Shown here: piece by piece, positions 9,267 to 17,081 of the stretch
How positions within the stretch are numbered: position 1 is the first letter of the stretch
Layout: each line of letters starts with the position of its first letter
Origin: Natrinema sp. CBA1119
GTDB lineage: Archaea > Halobacteriota > Halobacteria > Halobacteriales > Natrialbaceae
Direction of reading: 5' to 3'
Assembly (NCBI RefSeq): GCF_002572525.1
Contig: NZ_PDBS01000001.1
Coordinates: 3,348,001 to 3,412,000, forward strand
DNA: 64,000 bases
The notes under the pieces: generated by a model
Databases searched by the model: none
Seen by the model: only the letters and a program-made list of their open reading frames with translations
What the model was told of the DNA's origin: nothing
Program-made: the position numbers and the translations under genes

Positions 9267-9337
9267 TCGATCGCGCTTCGAATTCGCTGACGCGCTCGGC
9301 GAGCAGACTTTTAGTGGCGGACGACAGACTCCAACCG

Positions 9338-10207
9338 ATGACCGGGCAACGGGCGGCGGCGGAGCCGTACGCCACGCGGTTCGAGACCGAAGTGACGTCG
9401 ATCGACGGGCGGCGGGTCTGGCTCGAGCGGAGTCACTTCTACGGGGCGAGCGGCGGCCAGCCGGCCGATCGCGGGACGATCGGCGATATTGCCGTGACCG
9501 ACGTCGAACTGGTCGACGGCGAGCAAGTTCACGTGCTGGCCGAGGAGCCGTCGTTTCGGCCGGGCCACCGCGTGCTGTGTTCGGTCGACTGGTCGTTCCG
9601 AATGTACTGCATGCGAGCCCACACTGCCAGTCACATCCTCGCGGGGGCCGCGCGGCGGCTGCTCGAGGACGGCTCGTACGCCGGCCTGGATATCGGCCCG
9701 GAGACGGTCCGGGTCGACCTCGAGACGGCGGCGACCGTCGACGACGAGACGCTGATCGAACTGGACGAAACGGTCAACCGCGTCATCTGGGAGTCGCGGC
9801 CGGTGTCGTGGGACGACGTCCCGATCTCGGAGGCGCGCGAGCGCGATGCGCTCGCGTTCGACGCCGAGGCCGACGCGGATGCCGTCGAGAAGGGCCGGGT
9901 TCGAGTGGTCACGATCGAAGACGAAACCGACAACCGAAGCGGGAATCGGCTCTCCGGGATGACCGGTCCGACGGATCCGTGGGACGCGACGGCCTGTGGC
10001 GGGACCCACGTCCGGAACACCCGCGAGGTCGGCCCCGTCACCGTGTTGGGCCGCTCGAGTCCGTCGGCGGGCGTCTGCCGGATCGAGTTCGCCGTCGGTC
10101 CGCAGGCGATCGATCGCCGAACGGCCGAGAAGCGGGCCGCCTTCGCCGCGACGTCGGCGTTAGACGTCGACCTCGAGGACGTGAGCGACGAACTCGAGCG
10201 CGCGTGA
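9338..10207 (+). CDS. alaX: AlaX-type alanyl-tRNA editing hydrolase
   Basis: A protein of about 289 residues from the ATG at 9338; a GTG at 9314 is also in frame. It contains the editing-domain zinc motifs HTASHILAGAA (HxxxH) and TACGGTHVRNT (CxxxH), as in the C-terminal editing domain of alanyl-tRNA synthetase. The aminoacylation domain is absent. Free-standing AlaX enzymes hydrolyse Ser- or Gly-tRNA(Ala) made by mistake. A long N-terminal part resembling the AlaRS editing subdomain (FYGASGGQPADRG) is present, so this is the longer AlaX class. Confidence 0.9.
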   Translation: MTGQRAAAEPYATRFETEVTSIDGRRVWLERSHFYGASGGQPADRGTIGDIAVTDVELVDGEQVHVLAEEPSFRPGHRVLCSVDWSFRMYCMRAHTASHILAGAARRLLEDGSYAGLDIGPETVRVDLETAATVDDETLIELDETVNRVIWESRPVSWDDVPISEARERDALAFDAEADADAVEKGRVRVVTIEDETDNRSGNRLSGMTGPTDPWDATACGGTHVRNTREVGPVTVLGRSSPSAGVCRIEFAVGPQAIDRRTAEKRAAFAATSALDVDLEDVSDELERA

Positions 10208-10363
10208 AGTGACGACGGTCGGCGATTCCCGCTCGAGCGGACGAGGGTGCCGTTCGCAAGCGGTGGGTTCATTTCCGTCGATACCCAATCACCGACCACG
10301 CGTCCCGGACCTTGCTCACGGAAGGTAGAAACTATTACTACTGTAGGTGTGAAAATCTGTCTT

Positions 10364-11602
10364 ATGGGAGTCGATTACTCACAGCTGCACGATCCGAACG
10401 CCGAGTATACGATGCGTGACCTCTCGAGCGAGACGATGGGAGTCACCCGTGAACGCGGCGGCGGCCGGGACGTCGAGATCACCGACGTCCAGACGACGAT
10501 GGTGGACGGGAATTTCCCGTGGACCCTCGTCCGGATCTACACGGATGCGGGAATCGTCGGCACCGGTGAAGCCTACTGGGGGGCCGGCGCGCCGGAACTG
10601 ATCGAGCGGATGGCGCCCTTCCTGCAGGGTGAGAACCCGCTGGACATCGATCGGTTGACCGAGCACCTCGTCCAGAAGATGTCCGGCGAGGGCTCGATCG
10701 GCGGCGTCACGGTCACCGCGATCTCGGGGATCGAGGTCGCGTTGCACGACCTCGCCGGAAAGATCCTCGACGTCCCGGCCTATCAGCTGCTTGGCGGCAA
10801 GTACCGCGACGAGGTCCGCGTCTACTGCGACTGTCACACCGAGGAGGAAGCCGATCCGATCGCCTGCGCCGATGAGGCCGAGCGCGTCGTCGAGGAACTG
10901 GGGTACGACGCCCTGAAGTTCGACCTCGACGTGCCCAGCGGTCACGAGAAGGACCGCGCGAACCGTCACCTCCGCGGCCCCGAGATCGAGCACAAGGCCT
11001 CGATCGTGGAAGCGATCACCGAGCGCGTCGGCTCCCGGGCCGACGTCGCCTTCGACTGCCACTGGAGTTTCTCGGGCGGCAGTGCGAAACGACTCACGAA
11101 GCGCCTCGAGGAGTACGATATCTGGTGGCTCGAGGACCCCGTCCCGCCGGAGAACCACGACGTCCAGCGGGAGGTCACCCAGTCGACGACGACGCCGATC
11201 ACGGTCGGGGAGAACGTCTACCGGAAACACGGCCAGCGCCGACTGCTCGAGGAGCAGGCCGTCGACATCATCGCGCCGGACATGCCCAAAGTCGGCGGGA
11301 TGCGCGAGACGCGGAAGATCGCCGATCTCGCGGACATGTACTACGTGCCGGTCGCGATGCACAACGTCGCCTCGCCGGTCGCGACCGTCGCCAGTGCCCA
11401 CGTCGGCGCAGCCATCCCGAACTCGCTCGCAGTGGAGTACCACTCCTACGAACTCGGGTGGTGGTCGGACCTCGTCGAGGAGGACGTTATCGAGGACGGC
11501 TATATCGAGATTCCGGAAGAGCCCGGTCTGGGCGTCACGCTCGACATGGACGCCGTCGAGGCGCACATGGTTGAGGGCGAGGAGTTGTTTGACGAAGCGT
11601 GA
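10364..11602 (+). CDS. Mandelate racemase/enolase-family sugar-acid dehydratase (probable gluconate dehydratase)
   Basis: A 412-residue enolase-superfamily protein from the ATG at 10364; an upstream in-frame start at 10247 would add 39 unlike residues. Acid/base and metal-ligand positions are recognisable: KFD, AFDCHW, WLEDP, VGEN and AMHN. It lies 352 bp upstream of a KDPG aldolase, so a sensible role is dehydration of gluconate to 2-keto-3-deoxygluconate in the semi-phosphorylative Entner-Doudoroff pathway. Xylonate dehydratase is the main alternative because the families are close. The stop region is followed by partial repeats of its own 3' end. Confidence 0.8.
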   Translation: MGVDYSQLHDPNAEYTMRDLSSETMGVTRERGGGRDVEITDVQTTMVDGNFPWTLVRIYTDAGIVGTGEAYWGAGAPELIERMAPFLQGENPLDIDRLTEHLVQKMSGEGSIGGVTVTAISGIEVALHDLAGKILDVPAYQLLGGKYRDEVRVYCDCHTEEEADPIACADEAERVVEELGYDALKFDLDVPSGHEKDRANRHLRGPEIEHKASIVEAITERVGSRADVAFDCHWSFSGGSAKRLTKRLEEYDIWWLEDPVPPENHDVQREVTQSTTTPITVGENVYRKHGQRRLLEEQAVDIIAPDMPKVGGMRETRKIADLADMYYVPVAMHNVASPVATVASAHVGAAIPNSLAVEYHSYELGWWSDLVEEDVIEDGYIEIPEEPGLGVTLDMDAVEAHMVEGEELFDEA

Positions 11603-11690
11603 GCGAAGTCAAACTCACGGAGCCTCGCTCCGGGTTGTTCGACGAAGCGTGAGCTTCGTCGGGCTCGCTGAGCGCTGCTCAGCGGTGTTC
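11585..11690 (+). repeat. Degenerate tandem repeats of the dehydratase 3' end
   Basis: A 20-base segment spanning the last codons and stop (TTGTTTGACGAAGCGTGAGC, 11585-11604) recurs with one change at 11635-11654. A shorter trace, GTGTTCGACG, follows at 11685-11694. The spacing is about 50 bp. Between copies are short palindromic GAGC/GCTC-rich blocks. Confidence 0.75.
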
Positions 11691-11698
11691 GACGCGGT

Positions 11699-11816
11699 GT
11701 AGATCGACGAGGTAGTATTCAAGCGTGTCCGACAGCAAACACGATCGGCGACACCGGCGCGTTCCTCGAGGACGACGGGGCGGAGTCCGTCACGATTCGC
11801 CCGCTCGCGGAGTGAG
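11699..11816 (+). pseudogene. Possible 3' remnant of a lost gene
   Basis: A reading frame without a start codon runs from about 11699 to a TGA at 11814-11816. It ends in a protein-like acidic sequence (GAFLEDDGAESVTIRPLAE). The composition looks like real haloarchaeal coding sequence rather than spacer, so it may be the tail of a deleted gene. No family can be assigned. The remaining stretch up to 11954 contains no convincing gene; it is the upstream region of the aldolase and is slightly AT-richer at 11820-11870. Confidence 0.35.
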
Positions 11817-11954
11817 CGATGTCGCGATTCAGATTGTTTCGACTATGAGTGAATTTATGTTGTCGAGGGGCGAACGCTCGTCTATGATGGATCGTCTCAG
11901 CAGCGGCGGAGTCGCAACAAGGGATCGAACGATGGCTGCGGGAGGATTGCAGGG

Positions 11955-12608
11955 ATGACCGAGAAACGGGTCGTCAGGGAACGGATCGTCGACAGTGGTG
12001 TCATCGCGGTCCTCCGCGGTATCGATGAGAACCAAATCGTCCCGGTCGCTCGCGCGATTCATGACGCCGGGGTCGACGCGCTCGAGATCACGGCCGACGG
12101 GACGCGCGCGGCCGAGCAGATCGCGGCCGTCGACCGGGAGCTCGCGGCCACCGACGCGGTCGTCGGCGCGGGGACCGTTCTCGACGCGCCAACCGCACAG
12201 TCGATGATCGACGCGGGTGCGTCGTTCGTCGTCTCGCCCCACACCGACGCGGACGTGGTCCGAACCTGCAACCGACACGGCGCCCTCGTCGCCCCGGGAG
12301 TGATGACGCCGACCGAGGCCGTGACGGCGATGGAAGCCGGCGCGGATCTCCTCAAAATGTTCCCCGCGTCGACGGTCGGGCCGGGCCACATCGGCGCGCT
12401 CGCGGGGCCGCTCGGCGACGTCGACATCGTTCCGACGGGCGGCGTCTCGCGCGACAACGTCGCCGACTTCTTCGACGCCGGCGCCGTGGCCGTCGGAGCC
12501 GGCGGCGCGATCGTGGACGACGCGGCCATTGCCGACGGAGACATGGATCAGGTTCGAGCGACGGCGGCGTCGTTCGTCGACGCGGTCGAGGCGGCGCGCG
12601 ACGAGTAG
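11955..12608 (+). CDS. eda: 2-dehydro-3-deoxyphosphogluconate (KDPG) aldolase, bacterial Eda type
   Basis: A 217-residue TIM-barrel aldolase. The Schiff-base lysine sits in LKMFPAS near residue 135, matching LKLFPA of bacterial Eda. The catalytic Glu is in ALEIT near residue 43, and a phosphate-binding PTGGVS loop is near 160. It splits KDPG into pyruvate and glyceraldehyde 3-phosphate. The usual arginine after the Glu motif is replaced (ITADGT), so substrate preference may differ (for example the unphosphorylated or galacto form). The enolase-family dehydratase upstream supports an Entner-Doudoroff role. Confidence 0.85.
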   Translation: MTEKRVVRERIVDSGVIAVLRGIDENQIVPVARAIHDAGVDALEITADGTRAAEQIAAVDRELAATDAVVGAGTVLDAPTAQSMIDAGASFVVSPHTDADVVRTCNRHGALVAPGVMTPTEAVTAMEAGADLLKMFPASTVGPGHIGALAGPLGDVDIVPTGGVSRDNVADFFDAGAVAVGAGGAIVDDAAIADGDMDQVRATAASFVDAVEAARDE

Positions 12609-12629
12609 TCGACGCGGTCGAGGCGGCGC
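12576..12629 (+). repeat. 22-bp direct repeat across the eda stop codon
   Basis: The 22-base block beginning GTCGACGCGGTCGAGG occurs at 12576-12597 inside the last codons and again, identical, at 12608-12629 just after the stop. The spacer is 10 bases. This is another 3'-end duplication of the kind seen after the dehydratase and spt5 genes. Confidence 0.8.
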
Positions 12630-12694
12630 TCTCAGCGGTCCTTCTCCCGCGGGCGGCCACAGCGCGACCGTCTGAGTGTGCTGGTTACCGTTTT

Positions 12695-13849
12695 ATGTCA
12701 CTCGTCGGGGTCGCTACGGGCGTGACTCCAGATCAGCGCACGCGCAGACGAGTGCTCCGAACGGTCGGGGCCACTGTAGCGATCGGCAGCCTCGGGGTCG
12801 GCTCGAGTGCTGCGCAGAACGGACAGGAAGGGGAGGACGGGCAGGAGGGGCAGAACGGGGACGGTGTCGACAGTCCGTATACGGCGACGTATCGCGACAC
12901 TATCGGGTCCGTCGTGCTGGTCACCGTCTCCGGCCCTCGCGGCCGCGGCGGACTGGGATCGGGGTTCGTCATCGACGATCAGCACGTCGTAACCAACAAC
13001 CACGTCGTCCAGAGCGCGGCTGAGGGCGGCGTCGAACTACAGTTCAGCAACGAGGAGTGGCGGACCGCGTCGATCGTCGGTACCGACCCCTACAGCGATC
13101 TCGCCGTCCTTCGCGTCGAGGAGATGCCGGACGTTGCGTCCGGGCTGTCGATCGTCGATCGAGAGCCCGCCATCGGCCGGGAGGTACTCGTTCTCGGCAA
13201 TCCGCTCGGGCTCGACGCCTCGGTCTCTCAGGGGATCGTCAGCGGCGTCGATCGAGTGCTGCCTAGCCCGGCGGGCTCCTCGATTCCGGCCGCGATCCAG
13301 ACCGACGCGTCGGTCAACCCCGGCAACAGCGGCGGCCCGCTAGTGAGTCTCGAGGGCAACGTGCTCGGGATCGTCTTCGCCGGTGCCGATCAGACGATCG
13401 GGTTCGCGATCTCCTCGCGCCTCGCGAATCGGGTCATCCCCGCGCTCATCGAGGACGGCGCGTACGAACACCCGTTCATGGGTGTCGCCGTTCAGCCCGT
13501 GGGACCGGACATCGCCGAGGCGATTGGGCTCGAGGAGGCCACCGGCGTTCTCGTCACGGAAGTCGTCCCGAACGCGCCCGCCGACGGCGTTCTCCAGCCG
13601 GCGGTTCCCACTCAGCCGGGTAGCGGCGACGTGATCGTCGCCATCGACGGCGAGGAAATCCAGAATCAGGCACAGCTGCTCTCGTATCTCGCGCTCGAGT
13701 CGTCGCCCGGTGACACGGTCGAACTCACAGTCATCCGGGACGGCGAACGGGGGTCAGTCGAAGTGACGCTCGAGACGCGACCGGAACCCCGGCTACCACG
13801 GACACCGATTCCGGGGACACCGGGCGAACAACCGCCGACAGGCCCATGA
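12695..13849 (+). CDS. Tat-exported HtrA/DegP-like serine protease with PDZ domain
   Basis: A 384-residue protein. A twin-arginine signal (TRRRVLRTVGAT then a hydrophobic run) occupies residues 14-45, followed by a Gly/Gln/Glu-rich linker. The trypsin-like domain has His in NNHVV (about 102), Asp in SDLAVLR (about 135) and Ser in GNSGGPL (about 211). A PDZ domain covers about 270-365 and the tail is Pro-rich. It probably degrades or refolds damaged proteins outside the membrane. An in-frame GTG at 12722 gives a shorter signal and may be the true start. Confidence 0.9.
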   Translation: MSLVGVATGVTPDQRTRRRVLRTVGATVAIGSLGVGSSAAQNGQEGEDGQEGQNGDGVDSPYTATYRDTIGSVVLVTVSGPRGRGGLGSGFVIDDQHVVTNNHVVQSAAEGGVELQFSNEEWRTASIVGTDPYSDLAVLRVEEMPDVASGLSIVDREPAIGREVLVLGNPLGLDASVSQGIVSGVDRVLPSPAGSSIPAAIQTDASVNPGNSGGPLVSLEGNVLGIVFAGADQTIGFAISSRLANRVIPALIEDGAYEHPFMGVAVQPVGPDIAEAIGLEEATGVLVTEVVPNAPADGVLQPAVPTQPGSGDVIVAIDGEEIQNQAQLLSYLALESSPGDTVELTVIRDGERGSVEVTLETRPEPRLPRTPIPGTPGEQPPTGP

Positions 13850-14107
13850 CAGATACCGGGTGCAGACGGTTGGTTTCAGGACGGTTCGGTCGGCTCCGTC
13901 GAATATGCGGAAACCCAGTTCACTCGCCGTTCTGACGGCCGCTGCCGTTAGCGTTCGTCGGTCGCTTCTGCTTGCCCCTCGAGCTCCTCGAGATCGTCTC
14001 CTCCTCGCGGGGCGCGTTCTGGGTCCCGAGGTCGGTCGCTGTTGACTCCGATCGAGCGTCATTTTGAGCCCGAGATTGCCGCGATTCGTCTGCGGACACG
14101 AAAGACA

Positions 14108-14116
14108 GATAAAAGA
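14108..14116 (+). promoter_or_regulatory. Probable TATA box of secE-spt5
   Basis: GATAAAAGA lies about 30 bp before the secE ATG at 14140, which predicts a leaderless or nearly leaderless transcript, as is common in haloarchaea. The 290-bp gap between the protease and secE otherwise holds no supported gene. Confidence 0.55.
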
Positions 14117-14139
14117 CCCCGCGCTGTGAACAGACATAC

Positions 14140-14319
14140 ATGGACGTTCCGTACGACCTCACCTCGTACGTTCGGGTGTTGAAAATGGCGACGACACCCA
14201 CTACTGAGGAGTTCCTCCAGGTGTCGAAAATCGCCGGTGCAGGAGTCTTGCTGATCGGTCTCGTTGGATTCCTCATCGGTACGATCATGGTATTCCTGAC
14301 CAGCGGTGGTGGCCTCTAA
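14140..14319 (+). CDS. secE: Preprotein translocase subunit SecE (Sec61 gamma)
   Basis: A 59-residue protein. It has a short amphipathic N-terminal helix ([20 protein letters not shown]) and one transmembrane segment (about residues 33-53, [12 protein letters not shown]), the standard Sec61-gamma layout. It clamps the SecY channel in the cytoplasmic membrane. Its stop codon TAA overlaps the ATG of spt5 by one base (TAATG), and secE-spt5 linkage is widely conserved in archaea, which strongly supports the call despite the short length. Confidence 0.93.
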   Translation: MDVPYDLTSYVRVLKMATTPTTEEFLQVSKIAGAGVLLIGLVGFLIGTIMVFLTSGGGL

Positions 14320-14756
14320 TGGGCATCTTCGCTGTCAAAACGACGGCGAGCCAGGAGCGAACCGTCGCGGATATGATTATCAACCGCGAGGAGCCGGATA
14401 TTCACGCCGCGCTCGCCCCTGACTCGCTGACCTCCTACGTGATGGTCGAGGCCGAAGGCGACGCCGTCCTCAACCGGGTCCTCGAGGACATTCCGCACGC
14501 ACGGAGCATCGTTCCTGGCGAGTCAGACATCTCTGAGGTCGAACACTTCCTCTCGCCGAAGCCGGACGTCGAAGGGATCGCCGAGGGCGACATCGTCGAA
14601 CTCATCGCCGGTCCGTTCAAGGGCGAGAAGGCCCAGGTCCAGCGCATCGACGAGGGGAAGGATCAGGTGACGGTCGAACTCTACGAGGCGACGGTTCCGA
14701 TTCCGGTGACAGTGCGTGGCGACCAGATTCGCGTGCTGGACAGTGACGAGCGCTAA
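14319..14756 (+). CDS. spt5: Transcription elongation factor Spt5 (NusG family)
   Basis: A 145-residue protein with an N-terminal NGN domain ([17 protein letters not shown] near the start) and a C-terminal KOW domain ([19 protein letters not shown], about 85-140). It binds the RNA polymerase clamp with Spt4 and increases processivity. It is translationally coupled to secE. The final 75 bases, including the stop codon, are duplicated 287 bp downstream. Confidence 0.95.
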   Translation: MGIFAVKTTASQERTVADMIINREEPDIHAALAPDSLTSYVMVEAEGDAVLNRVLEDIPHARSIVPGESDISEVEHFLSPKPDVEGIAEGDIVELIAGPFKGEKAQVQRIDEGKDQVTVELYEATVPIPVTVRGDQIRVLDSDER

Positions 14757-15049
14757 CGCGCTCGTCAAGCAGTCAGCGCGGCTCCGCCGCGCTGAATATA
14801 GCGACGAGCGGTAGCGAGTCGGTTCGCTCGGCGCGAGCGCTGCGAGGGCCTCGGAAAGCGAACGGGGAGGAACGACCCGTGAGCAGTGAGCGCCGAGGAA
14901 GTTTTATACTAAATTTTGCGAGGAGTGGGAGCCGATGCGAAGCGAGGCTACCCGACGATGTAAAATTTAGGAGCGCGACGGTTCCGATTCCGGTGACAGT
15001 GCGTGGCGATCAGATTCGCGTGCTGGACAGTGACGAGCGCTAACGCGCT
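14688..15049 (+). repeat. 75-bp direct repeat of the spt5 3' end flanking a 212-bp segment
   Basis: Bases 14688-14762 (end of spt5 plus six bases) recur at 14975-15049 with one mismatch (C to T at a wobble position). The segment between the copies, 14763-14974, contains GAGC-rich palindromic blocks and the hairpin repeat at 14909-14970. The downstream copy is non-functional because only 22 codons are present. From 15050 to 15316 I see no gene or clear signal. Confidence 0.9.
14909..14970. repeat. Hairpin repeat, family 1 copy A
   Basis: Inverted arms CTAAATTTT (14909-14917) and AAAATTTAG (14962-14970) enclose a 44-base GC-rich centre. The arrangement ACCCGT ... TTTTA then arms is shared with the copy at 18478-18531, so the two are members of one small repeat family. 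Confidence 0.7.
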
Positions 15050-15316
15050 TCTCAGCTACTGCTACTATCACCTACTCGCGTACGGACCGTATCGCGCGGC
15101 TCGAGACGGTCCGGTCGACCGTGGCTGGTGATTCTCCGGGCGTATCACGCCGGCCAGCGATGGATATCTCGACGTAATCTCTCACTGTTGATCGCTATCG
15201 CCATGAGAAGAGTACTGTTGGTTCGACGCTGAGAACGGGGTTCGATGCTGGTCGGCATCGATACTCGCTGATGCCGACATCACTACTGAGGGAGCAGAGG
15301 ATACTGTCGCCGTTCG

Positions 15317-15604
15317 TTACCGTTTCAGTTCCGTGGCGATCGTTTGCATGTCCGCGACGGACTCGATCTCCTCGAGCAACTCCTCGCGCTCGCGAACTGC
15401 TTCGGAACTGGCACCGTAGGCGCGGACGTATTCGGCCCGGCTGTGTTCGGTGAAGGCGTGACGAATTGCGAGATAACCGTCCGGAATGATGGTTCCACAG
15501 ACTTTGCACTCGCGGCGCTGGTGATCCGTCGCCTGATGGACGACGGCAGACTCGACGTCTTCGAACACCGACCCGCAGCCGTCGATCCCACATTTCCAGG
15601 CCAT
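15317..15604 (-). CDS. Small C2H2-type zinc-finger protein (haloarchaeal)
   Basis: A 95-residue protein with two Cys/His clusters: C-x4-C followed by HQATDHQ, and CKVCG followed by HAFTEH. The C terminus is a Glu-rich helix (EAVREREELLEEIES). Compact two-finger proteins of this type are common in haloarchaea and probably bind nucleic acid or a protein partner. It is transcribed divergently from the next gene (15715) with a 110-bp shared upstream region. Confidence 0.75.
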   Translation of the reverse strand: MAWKCGIDGCGSVFEDVESAVVHQATDHQRRECKVCGTIIPDGYLAIRHAFTEHSRAEYVRAYGASSEAVREREELLEEIESVADMQTIATELKR

Positions 15605-15714
15605 TCGATACGATCACTCGGACGGCCGCCCTAATCATCCTTTCGCAGCGAATGTCACCGGCCAGAAACATGTGCCCGACAGACCTTCGGCCGTCGAGTT
15701 CCTCCGCTCGAGGT

Positions 15715-16143
15715 ATGCCGGCGACTAACAGGTCGGAACTGGCGGCGTTCGATGCCGATCGCGTCCGTCAGGTCGTTCATGAAACGGTCTCCGGGCCGTT
15801 GTACGCGTTCTGTGAGTACGATACGGAGTCGTTTCGGCCGCTCTACCTCAGCGACGAGACCGTCTCGATGTACGAGAGCCGAGACGCGATGCTCGAGCAC
15901 TTCGAGACGATCCACACGAACGTTCACATGGACTTCATGCAGAGCAAGCTCTTCCGAAACACGTTGTTTCCGGACGCCGAGCGCGTGGAGTACATCACGA
16001 CGTCGATGGACTTCCTGAAGATCCTCCGCGTCTACGTCGGCGACGACGGTCTCTTCATCTCCGTCGATCCGGCGGAACCGGTCGTCCCGATCGTCGACGC
16101 GATCAAGGACACCGTCGAGTGGCCGGAAAATCAGAATTCATAA
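15715..16143 (+). CDS. Conserved haloarchaeal protein of unknown function (heme-NO/roadblock-like size class)
   Basis: A 142-residue protein from the ATG at 15715, which opens MPATNRSEL; an in-frame start at 15652 adds 21 unlikely residues. No catalytic motif is recognisable. The sequence is mixed alpha/beta with conserved-looking YVGDDGLFISVDP near the C terminus. It is 36 bp upstream of the PHP-type phosphoesterase gene, so the two may be an operon. I do not recognise the family. Confidence 0.6.
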   Translation: MPATNRSELAAFDADRVRQVVHETVSGPLYAFCEYDTESFRPLYLSDETVSMYESRDAMLEHFETIHTNVHMDFMQSKLFRNTLFPDAERVEYITTSMDFLKILRVYVGDDGLFISVDPAEPVVPIVDAIKDTVEWPENQNS

Positions 16144-16179
16144 CTCGGCGCTGACGAAAGTGAGCGACGTGACCGACGG

Positions 16180-16932
16180 ATGACGTTCCGAGTCGACTGC
16201 CACGTGAAGGTGCTCAACGACCGCGTGGTCGAGCGGGCGAAGCGAGCCGGCCTCGACGCGATCGTCTACGCACCTCACTTCACCCGCCTCCCGGAGATCC
16301 GCGAGCGCGCGGCGAACTACGCCGACGACGAGCTACTGGTGATCCCCGCCCGCGAGGTGTTCACCGGGTCGTGGCGACAGCGCAGACACGTCCTCGCCAT
16401 CGGTCTCGAGGATCCCGTTCCGGATTATATCCCGCTCGAGACGGCGATGGCCGAGTTCGATCGACAGGGCGCGGCGGTGCTCGTCCCGCATCCGACCTTC
16501 GCGAACGTGAGCTTCGAGGAAGCCGATCTGAAGGCGCACGCGGAGACGATCGACGCGATCGAGATATTCAACCCGAAACACTTCCGATTGCACAATCGCC
16601 GCGCACGCACCCTCGCCGAGTCGCTCTCGCTCCCGCCGTTTACCTCCTCGTACGCCCATCTCCCGCGAACGGTCGGCGTCGGCCACACCGCCTTCGAGGC
16701 GGCCATCGAACGCGAGGAGGAACTCGTGACCGCGCTCAGGGACGGGATCGCACGCCGGGTCGTCTACGACAACGGCCTCGATCGGTTGACGACGACGGTG
16801 TCGGAACTCGCCCACCTCGTCTACGAGAACACCTGGAAGAAGGTCGATCGACTCTTCCTGTCGGGAACCGAGCCGACCCATCCCACCCACATCGCGTACG
16901 ACGGTCGATTCGACGACGTGTCCGTCTATTAG
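16180..16932 (+). CDS. PHP-type metal-dependent phosphoesterase
   Basis: A 250-residue protein that begins with the PHP signature (DCHVKVLND), followed by APHFTRLPEIRER, VIPAREVFTG, VPHPTFANVSF and GVGHTAFEAA. These match the metal-binding His/Asp/Glu positions of the PHP family. The enzyme is likely a phosphoesterase on a small nucleotide or phosphosugar, but substrate is unknown. It follows a small uncharacterised gene by 36 bp and is probably co-transcribed with it. Confidence 0.8.
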   Translation: MTFRVDCHVKVLNDRVVERAKRAGLDAIVYAPHFTRLPEIRERAANYADDELLVIPAREVFTGSWRQRRHVLAIGLEDPVPDYIPLETAMAEFDRQGAAVLVPHPTFANVSFEEADLKAHAETIDAIEIFNPKHFRLHNRRARTLAESLSLPPFTSSYAHLPRTVGVGHTAFEAAIEREEELVTALRDGIARRVVYDNGLDRLTTTVSELAHLVYENTWKKVDRLFLSGTEPTHPTHIAYDGRFDDVSVY

Positions 16933-17081
16933 GGACGCTCCGGCTGCGTGCTATCCCACCTACCGAGCGATAGCTACACGTGCCAACGCGTACCACTACG
17001 AGTACCGATGCGCTCGAACCGTCCGTCCCCGAACCCGTTCGATCGAAGAGTAGCCGCCGCCGTCTCCGGAGTTGATCGTCG

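Noticed and set aside
11725-11958. 77-residue plus-strand frame before eda
   Set aside because: Arg/Gly-rich and out of phase with the coding-like remnant in the same bases.
13920-14046. Minus-strand acidic tail ending at 13948 (GGDDLEELEGQAEATDER)
   Set aside because: Looks protein-like but the frame is closed by TGA after about 36 codons and has no start codon; too little to annotate.
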